Part shown: positions 11,690 through 22,500 of the stretch, in pieces
How the letters are laid out: each line of letters starts with the position of its first letter
Numbering within the stretch: the stretch's first letter is position 1
Origin: Symbiodinium natans
Lineage: Eukaryota > Sar > Dinophyceae > Suessiales > Symbiodiniaceae
Direction: 5' to 3'
DNA length: 64,000 nucleotides
Assembly: GCA_905221605.1 (NCBI GenBank)
Contig: CAJNDS010002109.1
Location: forward strand, 226,001-290,000
Made by a program: the position numbers and the translations under genes
The notes under the pieces: generated by a model
Seen by the model: the letters and a program-made list of their open reading frames with translations, nothing else
The model's database searches: none
What the model was told of the DNA's origin: nothing

Positions 11690-12168
11690 TAGGGTTTAGG
11701 GTTTCGGGTTTCGGGTTTGGGGTTTAGGGTTTAGGGTTTAGGGTTTAGGGTTTGGGGTTCAGGGTTTAGGGTTTAGGGTTTAGGGGTTATAGGGTTTAGG
11801 CAAGTTTGGACTTTCATAAGGGCTGAGGTCACGAGTCCTACAGCCTTCAGCCGCCACCCCAAGTTGGCGCCACTTCCTGAATCTCGTCCCTTGCAGGGTA
11901 CTGCCAAGCTTAGGGTTTAGGGTTTAGGGTTTAGGGTTTAGGGTTTAGGGTTTAGGGTTTAGGGTTTAGGGTTTAGGGTTTAGGGTTACCCTCGAGATTT
12001 CTGAAGTATTGGCCCTTTTGGGTTCTCTACGGTATGTCGGGGCTACTTCCTCTTGTGCACCGGCTGGGGCAAGCCATGGCTGCCGCTGAAGGTCGTGGGT
12101 TTAGGGTTTAGGGTTTAGGGTTTAGGGTTTAGGGTTTAGGGTTTAGGGTTTAGGGTTTAGGGTTTAGG
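11690..12168 (+). repeat. Three TTTAGGG arrays
   Basis: Arrays at about 11690-11785, 11909-11988 and 12096-12168, all in one orientation. The islands between them are about 110-120 bp. A short CCCTAAA run lies upstream at 11541-11575. Confidence 0.95.
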
Positions 12169-12538
12169 AGGTTTGGCTGTGTGCGGGCGCCTCCTCGATC
12201 AGCTCGTCGCCGAAGCGGGGGCGATGGGCGGTCATTCCGCGCAGTTTGTGCCGACCTCTTTGTGGACTCGTGATTCCGCCAACCCTTGCTTGATTCGGAT
12301 GCGGCTGATTTGGGGGGTTTACGACGTTAGGGGCCTATTTTCGTAAATCTCCATGGCGCAGATTCCCCTCAAGCGGTCTTGGGACTCACCCCGGCTCAGC
12401 CTCGCATGATTCTGCTCCGTCTCGCTCCCCTCGCCCCTTTGGGTTGGGTCTGTTCTCGTGCTTTGCTGCCTTCCTACCTCACGAAAAAATCCAAAATCCT
12501 TAAGAAGACGCTGCGCCCTATACCATAAACCCTAGGGC

Positions 12539-12630
12539 TTTGGGCTTTGGGCTTTGGGCCTTGGGCCTTGGGCTTGGGGCTTTGGGCTTTGGGCTTTGGG
12601 CTTTGGGCTTTGGGCTTTTTGCTTTGGGCC
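12539..12630 (+). repeat. TTTGGGC tandem repeat
   Basis: About a dozen units of GGGCTTT or GGGCCTT, a heptamer repeat of the same length as the telomere-type unit but with a different sequence. It is probably a diverged derivative. Confidence 0.85.
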
Positions 12631-13135
12631 TGGCGCTTGGGGTGTAGGATCACATATCTGAATTACCAATGGTATTCCCTTATGGTCCCTTTCTAGTTTT
12701 ACTATAACAACCCCCACCCAAAGCCCTATTCAAATTTATCAGGCTCATATGCTAGGGTGTGTCAGACGCGAAGAGCCCCCACACCACACTACTGCCCTGC
12801 AGCGGAGGCAGTGCCGGTTGCGAAGGGGCCACCGGTGCCGAAGGCAAGGGCGGAGGCTCCTACAAGCAGGCGTGGGAAACCCAAGCCCAAGCCCTAAAAT
12901 AACCCGTCACCCTAAGCCCCAAGCCCCATTGGGGCCAAGGAGGGGGTACTCCTGGCATACACCCAACGCGAATCCTTATGAAAAGTGACCCCCTCCTACG
13001 AGAGGGTGAACCCGAACTGTGGGGACCCCATTCAAACGTCCATCCAAGCCTTCTTGGCAAGGTGGCCCTGGGTTTTGTTTCTGCGCAATTTACGAGCAGC
13101 GGCTTTGCAAGAGTCCTGAGGCTCCAGGTGTGAAC

Positions 13136-13200
13136 TGGGGTTTAGGGTTTAGGGTTTAGGGTTTAGGGTTCAGGGTTTAGGGCTTAGGGTTTAGGGTGTA
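13136..13200 (+). repeat. TTTAGGG array
   Basis: About nine units; it marks the 5' boundary of the region with exons of the membrane protein gene. Confidence 0.95.
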
Positions 13201-13439
13201 GGGAGGTTTCGATTTCCCCTCTCGCCATGTGGTCCGACAGCAGTGGGCAGATCTTCCTGGCGGCATGCACTACGGCTGCCTTGGTCCACGGCCACGTTGT
13301 AGGACCAACATCTCCTTGCAGTCTCTGTGTGCTTGCTAAGGAGCTTAGATTAAGTTACCATACAAGGAAAGCATCTCTCAGACACCCTCCTACCCACAAT
13401 TCGAGCACTTAGTTTACGTTTCTTAACAAGAGCCCAAGA

Positions 13440-13715
13440 GGACCATCTCTCCGCGGAGCTTGGAAGAATCTGGGCGACTACTGGAAAAGGGACGATGGGA
13501 AACATTCTGTGGGTTTTGGAGACATGGAAGAGCAGATGTGGGAGCTGCGGGCTGTCAACTTCCGCTATGGTGCCATGGTCCTTTGCCACCTGGACCTCTT
13601 GTGCGCTCTGGTTCTTGTGTGGCAATTTCTGCAATCTCCGTGCGTGTCTTTGGCTTTCCTGCCCGTAGGAAGCATGTGCGTTGCTTGTCAAGCCTTGAGT
13701 AAAACATCTCCGTAA
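13440..13715 (+). CDS. Exon of a multi-exon membrane protein gene (dinoflagellate family)
   Basis: The frame is open from before 13440 to 13715. It reads a short polar segment with GDMEEQMWELRAVNFRYGAM, then two hydrophobic stretches likely to span the membrane. From memory this resembles an uncharacterised, highly repeated dinoflagellate family of multi-pass membrane proteins; no function is known to me. The true exon ends are not certain; the 3' end of this frame past about 13700 is probably intron. Exons at 14650, 15352 and 15856 on the same strand appear to belong to the same gene. Confidence 0.45.
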   Translation, partial: GPSLRGAWKNLGDYWKRDDGKHSVGFGDMEEQMWELRAVNFRYGAMVLCHLDLLCALVLVWQFLQSPCVSLAFLPVGSMCVACQALSKTSP

Positions 13716-14035
13716 TCTTGTGTGAGCTGCAGGACTACAGGCAACCCAAACCCTCTAAACCCGGAAGTATCCGGAAGTGCAACCAAGACCTACAGTCTAT
13801 CCATCTGCTTTGCCAGCGGCCGTTTCTTTGTCATAGTGGGATAACATTTTACATTTTTAAGGGTACTTAAACTCAATAAGAATAAAGTTTTAAATTTTTA
13901 TTGCTATCCCAACTATGAACCAGGTTTGGCGCCTTCACGAAAGTTCCTTCTCTTCGCGAACTTTGTGCTCGTGCCCTTAGCCAGCCTGGGGGTTTGGAAT
14001 CCTGAAGAGCCTCTTGGGGGGCACAGTTTGAGCTT

Positions 14036-14130
14036 GCGTTTAGGGTTTAGGGTTGAGGGTTTGGGGTTTGGGGTTTGGGGTTTAGGGTTTAGGGTTTGGG
14101 GTTTAGGGTTTAGGATTTAGGGTTTAGGGT
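14036..14130 (+). repeat. TTTAGGG array inside a gene
   Basis: TTTAGGG and TTTGGGG units between the exon at 13440-13715 and the exon at about 14650, so within an intron if these belong to one gene. The rest of 13716-14649 holds AT-rich and T-rich sequence with hydrophobic translations, none of which I can assign. Confidence 0.85.
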
Positions 14131-14589
14131 TTTCAGCTTGCCTTTTCTGCCTCAAGTAGACTATTCGCATTTCTTGTCCGCCCTGTTGCTAGCGCTTCAT
14201 GGTTCGCTTGTTTTTGCTATTGGCTATTGCGAGTACGAATGATATGATTGTCGATTATGGTTACAAGCATCTGTTTTCATGAGCATAAACATGTGATGGT
14301 TGCCGAAGCAGTTGGCATTGTTCTTGCTAGTGCCGCTGCTTGTGCTGTAAGCTGCGACATGTTGTTTCGCTGGCTGGGGGCCTTCCTGTTACTGTTCTCC
14401 TTCTTCGTCTTCTTCAACTCTTCTTGCAGTTCCATGCGCATTTGCGCATTCTTGTTTTTGCACTTGGCTGTTGTGTTCTTGGTGTCATCATCGCCCCTCT
14501 CTCCATGACCGCATTCTTGATTCGCAGCATGTTAACAGCATTCTTGTTCTCAACCTGGTCATCCTCATGGTTGCAAACCAATTAATTAC

Positions 14590-15066
14590 TTGGCTAGTGG
14601 TTGCAACAGCGCATGGAGATTTCCATTCCCCAAACCCAAGAATTCTGCAGCATGGTTTGGGGTGCCTCTCAGAAGCAGCGAGCACAGGCACAAAGACGCC
14701 GCGGGGCTGCAGTTCTCCCTGGTGGCTGTCGGGCACATGACGGCCGCGGTCCTATACCTGGACATAACCATCTACGTACCCTCCGCTGTCCTGCACACCC
14801 TCGTCAGCATCGCAACCTTCATCTACTTCAGAGGCAGCTCTCAGCTCAACAGCGCCGTGGTCTTCTGCCATGTGGTTCAACTGCTTATGCGCATCATGGT
14901 CCTGAGTCTGATCGAGATGGCGGTGCGCAGCTATCTCGGGTCCAACCAGAAGCTGGAAGAGGCCCACTGCATGATTGCAGGGTTCCAGCAGATCTTGAAA
15001 GGGATGTGCGACGGAAGCCTCCTTCTTGACGAGCAGCTCCGCGTCCATGGGCCCACAAGCTCCTAG
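14590..15066 (+). CDS. Exon of membrane protein gene: two transmembrane segments and start of a PAS-like region
   Basis: Open for 158 codons. The part from about 14690 on is clearly coding-like: a hydrophobic stretch (residues about 43-80, with HMTAAVLYLDITIYVPSAVL), a second one (about 93-115), then a polar segment reading EAHCMIAGFQQILKGMCDG and LLLDEQLRVHG. The layout (helices, then a cytosolic segment leading to 'LLLD...') resembles the entry to a PAS-like sensory domain in a large dinoflagellate family that I know only as uncharacterised. The codons after LRVHG probably read into the intron: joining at that Gly to the exon at 15352 keeps the frame and uses a GC-type donor. Confidence 0.6.
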   Translation: MASGCNSAWRFPFPKPKNSAAWFGVPLRSSEHRHKDAAGLQFSLVAVGHMTAAVLYLDITIYVPSAVLHTLVSIATFIYFRGSSQLNSAVVFCHVVQLLMRIMVLSLIEMAVRSYLGSNQKLEEAHCMIAGFQQILKGMCDGSLLLDEQLRVHGPTSS

Positions 15067-15183
15067 GACCCGGAGTTAGGCCCTCATTTCCTTTTCTTTA
15101 AGGGTTGGGTTCCCTTCTCAAATCCCCTTAAGACATAAAAAAGGGTCCACTTTTTTGATTCCTAGGTTCCTCCTGGGTCTAGT

Positions 15184-15345
15184 AGCCCTAAACCCTAAAC
15201 CCTAAACCCTAAACCCTAAACCCTAAACCCTAAAGCCTAAACCCCAAAACCCTAAACCCTAAACCCTAAGCCCTAAACCCTAAACCCTAACCCCTAAACC
15301 CTAACCCCTAAACCCTAAACCCTAAACCCTAAACCCTAAACCCTA
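15184..15345 (-). repeat. CCCTAAA array forming the 3' end of an intron
   Basis: About twenty CCCTAAA units with CCCCTAAA variants fill the space between two exons of the same gene. The last unit reads CCCTAG and provides the AG of the splice acceptor just before the exon at 15348. Confidence 0.9.
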
Positions 15346-15347
15346 GG

Positions 15348-15461
15348 CTCCTTGCAGCAGCTGCTCATGGACCGGAAAGACTTCGCAGGCATCGACTTCG
15401 AGTCGCTCATCATGGATGCCCAGGGGAGGGAGCAGTTTGCTGCCTTCATCCAGGCCGCTTA
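15348..15461 (+). CDS. Exon of membrane protein gene, PAS-like segment
   Basis: The frame reads SLQQLLMDRKDFAGIDFESL and then IMDAQGREQFAAFIQAA. It continues in phase from the LLLDEQLRVHG of the previous exon, giving a continuous PAS-like sequence (leucine, short loop, 'FAG..FESLI', then a helix). It is bounded on the left by CCCTAAA repeats and on the right directly by TTTAGGG repeats, so both splice sites lie at repeat junctions. The family assignment rests on memory of similar dinoflagellate proteins. Confidence 0.6.
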
Positions 15462-15548
15462 AGGGTTTAGGGTTTAGGGTTTAGGGTTTAGGGTTTAGGG
15501 TTTAGGGTTTAGGGTTTAGGGTTTAGGGTTTAGGGGTTTAGGGTTTTG
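15462..15548 (+). repeat. TTTAGGG array starting at an exon edge
   Basis: About twelve units begin within one or two bases of the exon end at 15461. The first GGTTTAG supplies possible GT donor sites. Confidence 0.9.
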
Positions 15549-15855
15549 GAGTACTACACTTTAGGTACTTTTTTGGGTTTCTGGGATGGTGCGGTCCTAT
15601 GTTGTAGCTACTTATACCTAAAAAGTATATACTTCTTTTGCCGGGTCTACTCCAAAGTAGGTTTTTAAACTTTCCAAAGTGGCCAGTGGCCCAAACACCC
15701 CGAAGCAACGAAACCCTGAAGCACCCCGGAACAAAATCGATTATACCTTAGATTGCCTTCAAAAGCCCTGGATTCTAGGCTAGGCTTGACGATGGGGGAT
15801 GCGAAGGCGTCGAAGCCCATCCGGAACCCGGGTTTAGGGTTTAGGGTTTAGGGTT

Positions 15856-15978
15856 CCGCAGCCTAAGCCATCGAGGCCTCCTGTGCAGCTGCCGGGGAGC
15901 CCGCAGCGATGTCGGCGCCCTCTTGCTTACGGCTGGCTCTCAAATCTGGCTCCGGTGGGATCGCTGCTTTCTCCAGTT
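15856..15978 (+). CDS. Probable further exon of the membrane protein gene
   Basis: In one frame this island reads IEASCAAAGEPAAMSAPSCL followed by RLALKSGSG, plausible as continuation of the PAS-like region. It is bounded on both sides by TTTAGGG repeats (15829-15855 and 15978-16032). The frame choice is by composition and family memory only. The left LTR of the large element starts 200 bp downstream, so the rest of this gene may have been separated by that insertion. Confidence 0.35.
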
Positions 15979-16180
15979 AGGGTTTAGGGTTTAGGGTGTA
16001 GGGTTTAGGGTTTCGGGTTTAGGGTTTAGGGTAAGGCGAGGAAGTCCGCGCTCCTGAAGTCAAAAAAGCTTAGACGCTGGTGGGTGGTTCAGGGTGTCGT
16101 TCTTTAGTGCTCAGGGGGTAAGGTTTTGGGTATACTGCCTCTGCGGTTGGTTTTGATTAGTGTCGCACGGTAACCCTGAA

Positions 16181-16469
16181 TGTGAATGATCCCCGAACCA
16201 CAGCACATTTTGGGAACCCCTTTGTGTCGGCTCCGCCGCACATCGGGGAAACCACCTTAGAACGCCGTGGCCTGTTCACCATTTGGCTCAAGTAACCCCT
16301 AGAGTGAAGGTCACCCATAGGTTGGAAGTAAGCGCAATAGCGTAACTGGAAACCGCCCGGGTGCACGAGACGGAGACTGAAGGCGAACATCAGTGCAGAA
16401 AACAAGTGCGAGACCATTTGGCTGGTGAGGAGCCAAAGCGTAGTGCAAGCAACTACCCGACCTCACGCA
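16181..16469 (+). repeat. Left (5') LTR, 289 bp
   Basis: It starts TGTGAATGATCCCCG and ends CCTCACGCA. It matches 57445-57735 base for base except that ...CACCATTTGG... is ...CACCATGTTTGG... in the right copy. It contains the micro-hairpin CGGCTCCGCCG at 16228-16238. No clear TATA box is seen. Confidence 0.93.
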
Positions 16470-16485
16470 GGTTATCAGCCGTATA
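16470..16485 (+). promoter_or_regulatory. Candidate primer-binding site
   Basis: Directly after the LTR comes GGTTATCAGCCG. Its complement, CGGCTGATAACC, reads like the anticodon stem-loop of a tRNA with anticodon GAT rather than a tRNA 3' end (no TGG start). Known copia elements in Drosophila prime from an internal, half-tRNA site, so an anticodon-loop primer is plausible. The tRNA identity is an inference. Confidence 0.4.
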
Positions 16486-16521
16486 GCGGTTGCGACTTGC
16501 GACTACTGTACGGGCTGAGCT

Positions 16522-19500
16522 ATGGCACTGCCAACCTCGTCGTCGAGTGCCGACACAACCATGACCTTCGGTGATGGTGATGCTATTGCTGCACCTGCAT
16601 TGGGCGAAAGCACAGGCTGCGCCGACACAGATGCGGTTACATCATCAGATGATGCCGTTGAGCTGGTCGCGGTTGCGAAGGCACCCGCACGAACCAGAAG
16701 TGGTTTGAGCGTACTGCGTGAAGATGGAAACTCGAAGATGAGTCAAGTTTCACGCCTCAGATCCACTTCCAGACAATCATCGGAACGAACATCAAAGAGA
16801 TCCAACACTCCAAGTACTCCACGACGAAGAAGAGGCACTTCTCCACGAATCTCTCCACGATCCTCGCCGGACGCCGGACGACCGGAAACGTCACCGCGAA
16901 GAGGGTACGGTGGCCCTCTTTTGGGTACCGGCCTCCCCAGTTCGGAACCTCCGGCTGGCGGTAGGAGCGGGCTTGATTCGGGTCCCCCGGTTGAGTCTGC
17001 TAACCCTCTAGCGGAACGAATCCGGGAAGAAGGCGAAAGGCGGGAAATGGGAGAGGTCATTGCCATGTTGCGACTGAAGATCGAGGAGATGCAACAGGAA
17101 GACTATGGGGCATCACTCAGGATCGAGCAGCTAGAACGCGAACGTGATCAGAACGCGCAACTGGCTGCTCATATCCATCAACGTCACGAAGCTACACTCG
17201 CTGAACGTGAGCAAGTCGTTGGTGCCACGATCGCAACGCTGGAGCAACATGCTGCCGACAATCATCACCAAGCGACGATGACTCAGGAGCAGTTGATGCA
17301 CCAGCAACGCGAGATGGCGCAGTACATGGTCAACGTGGAAGAAGCGGCCCATGGTGAAGGAAACACGATAGCTCGAGAATATCAGCGACTTACAGAGGAG
17401 CTGAACATTCGAGCACATGAAAATCTGAGAAGGCGAGCCGATCTACAACAAGCCGAAATCATTGTGGCCCAGATGGAAGATCAGCTGCGAACCTCCGAGT
17501 TTGCACGTGAAGCATCCGAGAAGCAGAAGAGCGAGATGCGAGAATATGCTCATCATGAGAGCGTGGCATTGCAGGATGAACGCGATCAGACCAGGCTCTT
17601 GAACGTGAACATTCATGGCGTCATCGTTCAGTACCACGAAGAAGAAGAAAGAGCAGCTGCTTTGAGACAAGCTGTGCACGAAATGGAGCAGCGATTGGAA
17701 GGCCAACATGCTTCGTTGCCTAGCATCCATGAGGAGCTGCAAAGGGTACGAGCGGAATGCCAATCTCATGAGGACGTCAATCGACGACTGACATCGGAAT
17801 TGGATGCTGCGAGACAGGTTCAAACGTACAACCGACCTACGTCAGCCGGAACGTCTGAGTGGGATAATGTTTCTTCAGTGCCTAGGGTAGGTGTGCATAA
17901 TTCGCGTCCACAAAGCGTTCAATCCCGTTCAGGAATAACCCAAGCTTACAGCAGTCCGGAAGAAGTTGATCGTGATGTGCCAATGTCATCTACGACGGAA
18001 TCGAGGTTCAAGACATGGGTCCAGAACACCATTCCTGGGGTGGGTTCGGCTTCGCCGGCTCATTCCCAGGGTGGAGATGCCTCAAAGGAGGGTTCGGGTC
18101 CCCCGGCTCTTCCCACGAGGCCATCGTTGTTCGGAGGACCACCTATTCCAGTGGCAGAAAGCCGACCGACTTCTACAAGGACATCGTTATTTGGTGGACC
18201 TCCCGTTCTCGTTCCAGAAGTACCATCAGTTCCCAACCTGGTTCCGGGAAGGATGTTCACGACAGGTTTGCTGGACTTGCCTCCTGGCTTGGCTACCAGA
18301 CCACACACCTCACAGTTACTTGCTGATCCACCTACGGCGTCCACGTCCTACCAGTGTGTGCGGCAACCATCGCGTTCGCGGCATACGGGCGAAGTCACGC
18401 CTGGAATGGCTTCAGAAATTCCTCCGAATGCTCCCAATCATCCTCAAGATCCTCGCGCAAACGCTTCGACAACTGTTCAGCAAGAAGCTTTACGAAGGCA
18501 AATGGATGATCTTCGGGAAGAAATGAGCAGAATGAGAGACACCGAAGCTCGTCTTCGTCGTGAACGAGGTCAATGGCGTACAATTGCTGAAGAACAGGAG
18601 CAAGAGAATGAGGGTGAAGAGGGAGAGAACGAGGAGGAAGGCGAACCAGAAGAGGACGGAGACAAAACAGACCCCGGATCCTGGAAGCCAATCAAGAAAG
18701 GAGGTGGAGGAGGTGATGGTGGTGGCAATCCAGACTCTTCTCCCCACGGTGGTGGTGGAGGAGGTGGCGGTGGATCTGGACCCGAAGATGGACTTGATTA
18801 CACCGAAGGGCCAAAGATATCCCGAAGAGAAGCCGACAAGATCAACATTCCTGCGTTTCCCAAGGTCACTCACTTGGACGCTTGGCAGGCAGCAGTCACC
18901 ACAAACGTCCTGGCCGCGTGTGCGGATACCAATCAAAGCGACTGGATCAAATGGCTGCAAGAGTCTTTCAAGCCGATGCCGGATGTTGAAGGGCTCAATG
19001 ACTCGGGACATGTCAAGTTCAGAAGCATCGACGTGAAGCTGGCAAGTGCGATGACTCTCATGTTACGGAATGCTGGAGATCAAGCAGCCGATCTGTTCTT
19101 GGAAGTGAACCTCAAATCAAACGCGTACATTCGCGGGAACGAGTACAAGGTTCTGAAGGGACGACAGATCATTGCTATGATGATGGAAAGCTTCCGCACA
19201 CGGGATCGCCTTGACATGGTTTACACGATCGATTACCTGACCAAACTGCAGTATCCTGGGGACAACAAGATTGCCGCATTCAAAGCAACGTGGCTAGAGA
19301 TCATCTCTCGGATTCGACCTGAAGATGTACCTTCCACGAATGCCCTCCGCGACATCTTGTACCAGAAGATATCAGGATCCTCCGAGATGAACATGGAGCT
19401 CAAGCTTTACTATGACATCAAGAGCTATGACGATCCAGAGAGATCACATGATATGCTGCTGAGGATCATGGACCGGGCAGTGCAGAGGAGAAGAGAGAAG

Positions 19501-22500
19501 AAGAACCTCAACGAGACACAACATGGTCTGAACCAGATGGTTGCTGGGAAGGACCTGCTTGCTGCACCAGCTAGGCCCGATCCCAAAGGGCCTCCCTCAT
19601 CCGCGCCAGACAAGGACAAGAAGAAGAAGACGAATGAGAGAGGCAAGGACAAAGAAGCTGCGGATGCTGCGCCTGTACTCCCAAAGAGTAAAGCAAAGGC
19701 ACACGAAAAGGACAAGAAGAAGGGGAAAGGTAAAGGCAAAGAACGATCCCGATCTCCTTCATCATCACGATCGCTGACCGACAAGGAAAAGGCGAAGATT
19801 CGTTGCAAATTTCACTTCGGAGGAGGATGCAATGCAGGAAAGAATTGCAAATGGAGTCACAAAGATACGGACAGAGGACGACCGTCTTCACGAGATGATA
19901 AGAATCAGAGAGCGCGAAGCCCGTCATCAAAACCATCGGAACGACCTTGCTTCCAGTGGAGCAAGAACGGATCCTGCAGCCGAGAGAATTGCCCTTTCAA
20001 GCATGACCCGGCTAAGGCAGCGCCCGCAACCGGGGAAACCGACGCGAATGCGAAGGCAAAAGCAAAGGCGAAGGCGAAGGACAAGAAGAAGAAGCCTGAA
20101 CCTGCCGCACCCGCGATTGCGATTCGAGGTCTGCCTGCAGTACCTGTTCTTCGATCCCTGGGTGATGGTGACGGTGATTCTGACGACGAGTCAATTGATG
20201 GCGACGCGGCGTCAGATTGCTCCACCGACGATGAGATCGGATCCTATCACAGAGACGTCAAGGACCTCAAGGTTTCCTTCGAACGGGGAACGAAGTTCGC
20301 GTCATCGAAGCCGAGGCGATCACACAAAGATAGAGGATTCGCCCCGCGACTTTTTACAGAAGCGAACCTGAAGCACGAGAACCACATCTCGGAGGTCGAG
20401 TACGAGAAGCACAAAGCAAGAGCTAGGGCTCGACTGATGGAAGATATGTGTCTGGGCAAAGATGGAGGATGCATACCAGTTAGGATTCCAGGAACCGAGA
20501 AGGTGATTATGTTCAAGTTCGACAACAAGAAGGGGAAGTTTCATGAAAGAGCCTTGAGCGTTGATGAGAGTCGTAAGGAACTGATGAAGAACCCGAACAT
20601 GTGTATGGTCCAACCAGAATTTATTCGCAGGAAGCTGAAATTCATCATGGACACAGGATGCGGACATGACCTTATCTCTCTAGAAAAGGTCGCCAAGCAC
20701 GGCATCGACACTGCAATGGATTGCGAATCTACATCGTTCCAGACGGCGAATGGTGTCACTATGACCAACCAGACGGCGGAATTCTTGACGAAATCCTTCA
20801 AGGAGCCCATCAAAGCACATGTATTGGAGAATACACCTTCTGTGCTGTCAGTTGGGAAGAGATGCATGCTTCACGGCTATTCCTTTGTGTGGCCCGCGGG
20901 ACGTCCACCATTTATGGTGAACGATGCTGGCGAGAGGATACAATTCTTCGTGCAAGGAGACATCCCCTATGTCAGAGTGGGAAGCAAAGGAGCCAAAGCC
21001 CATGAGGAACCCGAAGCGATGGAAATGTTCCGCTTGGTGCAGAAGTACAAGGACAAGGTGGACGATGATACCGACGACGATTCGACGTATGTTGCGGTAC
21101 CAGGTCTTGACGACATCGGCGAGGAGATCCCCGACGTAGCTTCCGAAGCTGACGAAGAAGAAGACGGCGAAGTAGTCGAAGGCGATGAAGCTCGTGAAGA
21201 TGAACCACAAGCCGAACTTCCAGTTGAGGCTGAGGGCGACGCGCAGGAGATCGACGTGGAAGGTGACGAATCTGGTCCAGATAGAAGGGCGAAGGTCGGC
21301 ACCTTGAAGGCCGAAGCGAACACCTTGGCTCATCTTTGTACCCATCGATTCCGAAATCCCTATTGTGATGCATGCGTGAGAGCAAAGATGAAGCATTTCA
21401 GAACCCAAAAGGGAGCATTCAAACGAGAAGTCAATGAGTGGGGTGACTTGGTGACGTTCGACTTTGTGGATATGGGAAAAGCCACGGATAAGGGGGTGGG
21501 TCTTGACGACGAGCTCCGTGAAATCCTGGTATTCCGCGATGTGGCCACGAAGGTGGTTGCAGCATATCCCACAATCTCCAGAGAAGAAGGAGAAGTTGTA
21601 CGATGTATGAAGAGATTCATGGGAAAGAAGAAAGTGAGGCTGGCATATAGTGACTGCGCAGATGAGTTCATTGCGGCGATGAACAAGCTCAAAATTCCAT
21701 TGGATCACTCGTTGCCAGGACGTCCTATGAACAACTCTCTGGCGGAAAGGACCAACCAGTTCGTCATCACTGCTACAGCCACGTCGTTGCTGCATGCAGG
21801 GCTACCTGCGAACTATTGGCCCTATGCCTTGAATTGCGTCACTCACAATCTCAACGCCGAGGATGTGGATGGTGAGTCGGCGTGGCAGAGAATGTCTGGG
21901 AAAGAATTCCCGGGAAAGTTGATTCCGTTTGGAGCAAAGGTTTACTTCAAACCGACCGAGACCCGCGAACCAACATATGGTGGAAAGTTTGACCCGAAGG
22001 GAATACCCGGCATTTTCGCAGGATATGTCCTTAATGCGGGGCAAACATGGTCACGAAAGTATCGTGTGTGGGACATGAAGGAGTTCGCGAATGCCAACTT
22101 TGCGCATGATGCGAAAGTGCCTCGCAAGCTTCAAATTCCCTACATCACCGAACGGGTCATCATGCCGGATGAAATTGCCTTTCCGCTCAAGCTCGAGTAC
22201 GAGAGAATGAACGGAACACTTGAAGGACTGAAAGAAGGAAAGGATCTCGGAGGAAAAGAAATCAAGGACAAGCCACCAGGAGAAGGTGACGACGACGATG
22301 ATGACGACAATGGCGATGATGGTGGTGACCTACCTGATCGCCAAGAACGCGTCAAAGCCATGGAGAAGGAAATGCTCGACTATGTCATGGAGAACGATGA
22401 CATTGTGCCTGATCTTTCAGAATTTCCAGATGATCAACCCGGTGAACCTCGCGACGGACCAGCATTGGAGTCTGAAGATGCCAAAGCCCTCAGATTGATT

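Larger units (their letters stand above)
1..13200. repeat. Left field of interspersed telomere-type repeats
   Basis: TTTAGGG arrays and CCCTAAA arrays alternate about every 100-400 bp over 13 kb, with variants CTTAGGG, CCCTGAA, TTTGGGG and CCCCTAAA. Between them are unique islands, some with exon-like composition (for example 1723-1918, 2636-2728, 7468-7550, 9063-9200) but without a full gene that I can assemble. The arrays are too short, too mixed in orientation and too interrupted to be a chromosome end; they are interstitial. Islands not listed separately (for example 6131-7284, 7791-8024, 8141-8929, 9236-9844, 12169-13135) show no ORF that I would defend. Confidence 0.9.

Noticed and set aside
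1-16000. True chromosome end (telomere)
   Set aside because: Arrays are short, in both orientations, and separated by unique DNA and exons; the window continues as ordinary sequence on both sides.
16157-16417. Minus-strand frame in the left LTR (and its copy in the right LTR)
   Set aside because: It appears in both LTR copies only because they are repeats, has no recognisable motif, and its composition is not coding-like.
20848-21795. 315-codon minus-strand frame inside Gag-Pol
   Set aside because: It is antisense to the protease-integrase region, which has clear catalytic motifs on the + strand; Phe/His-rich shadow.
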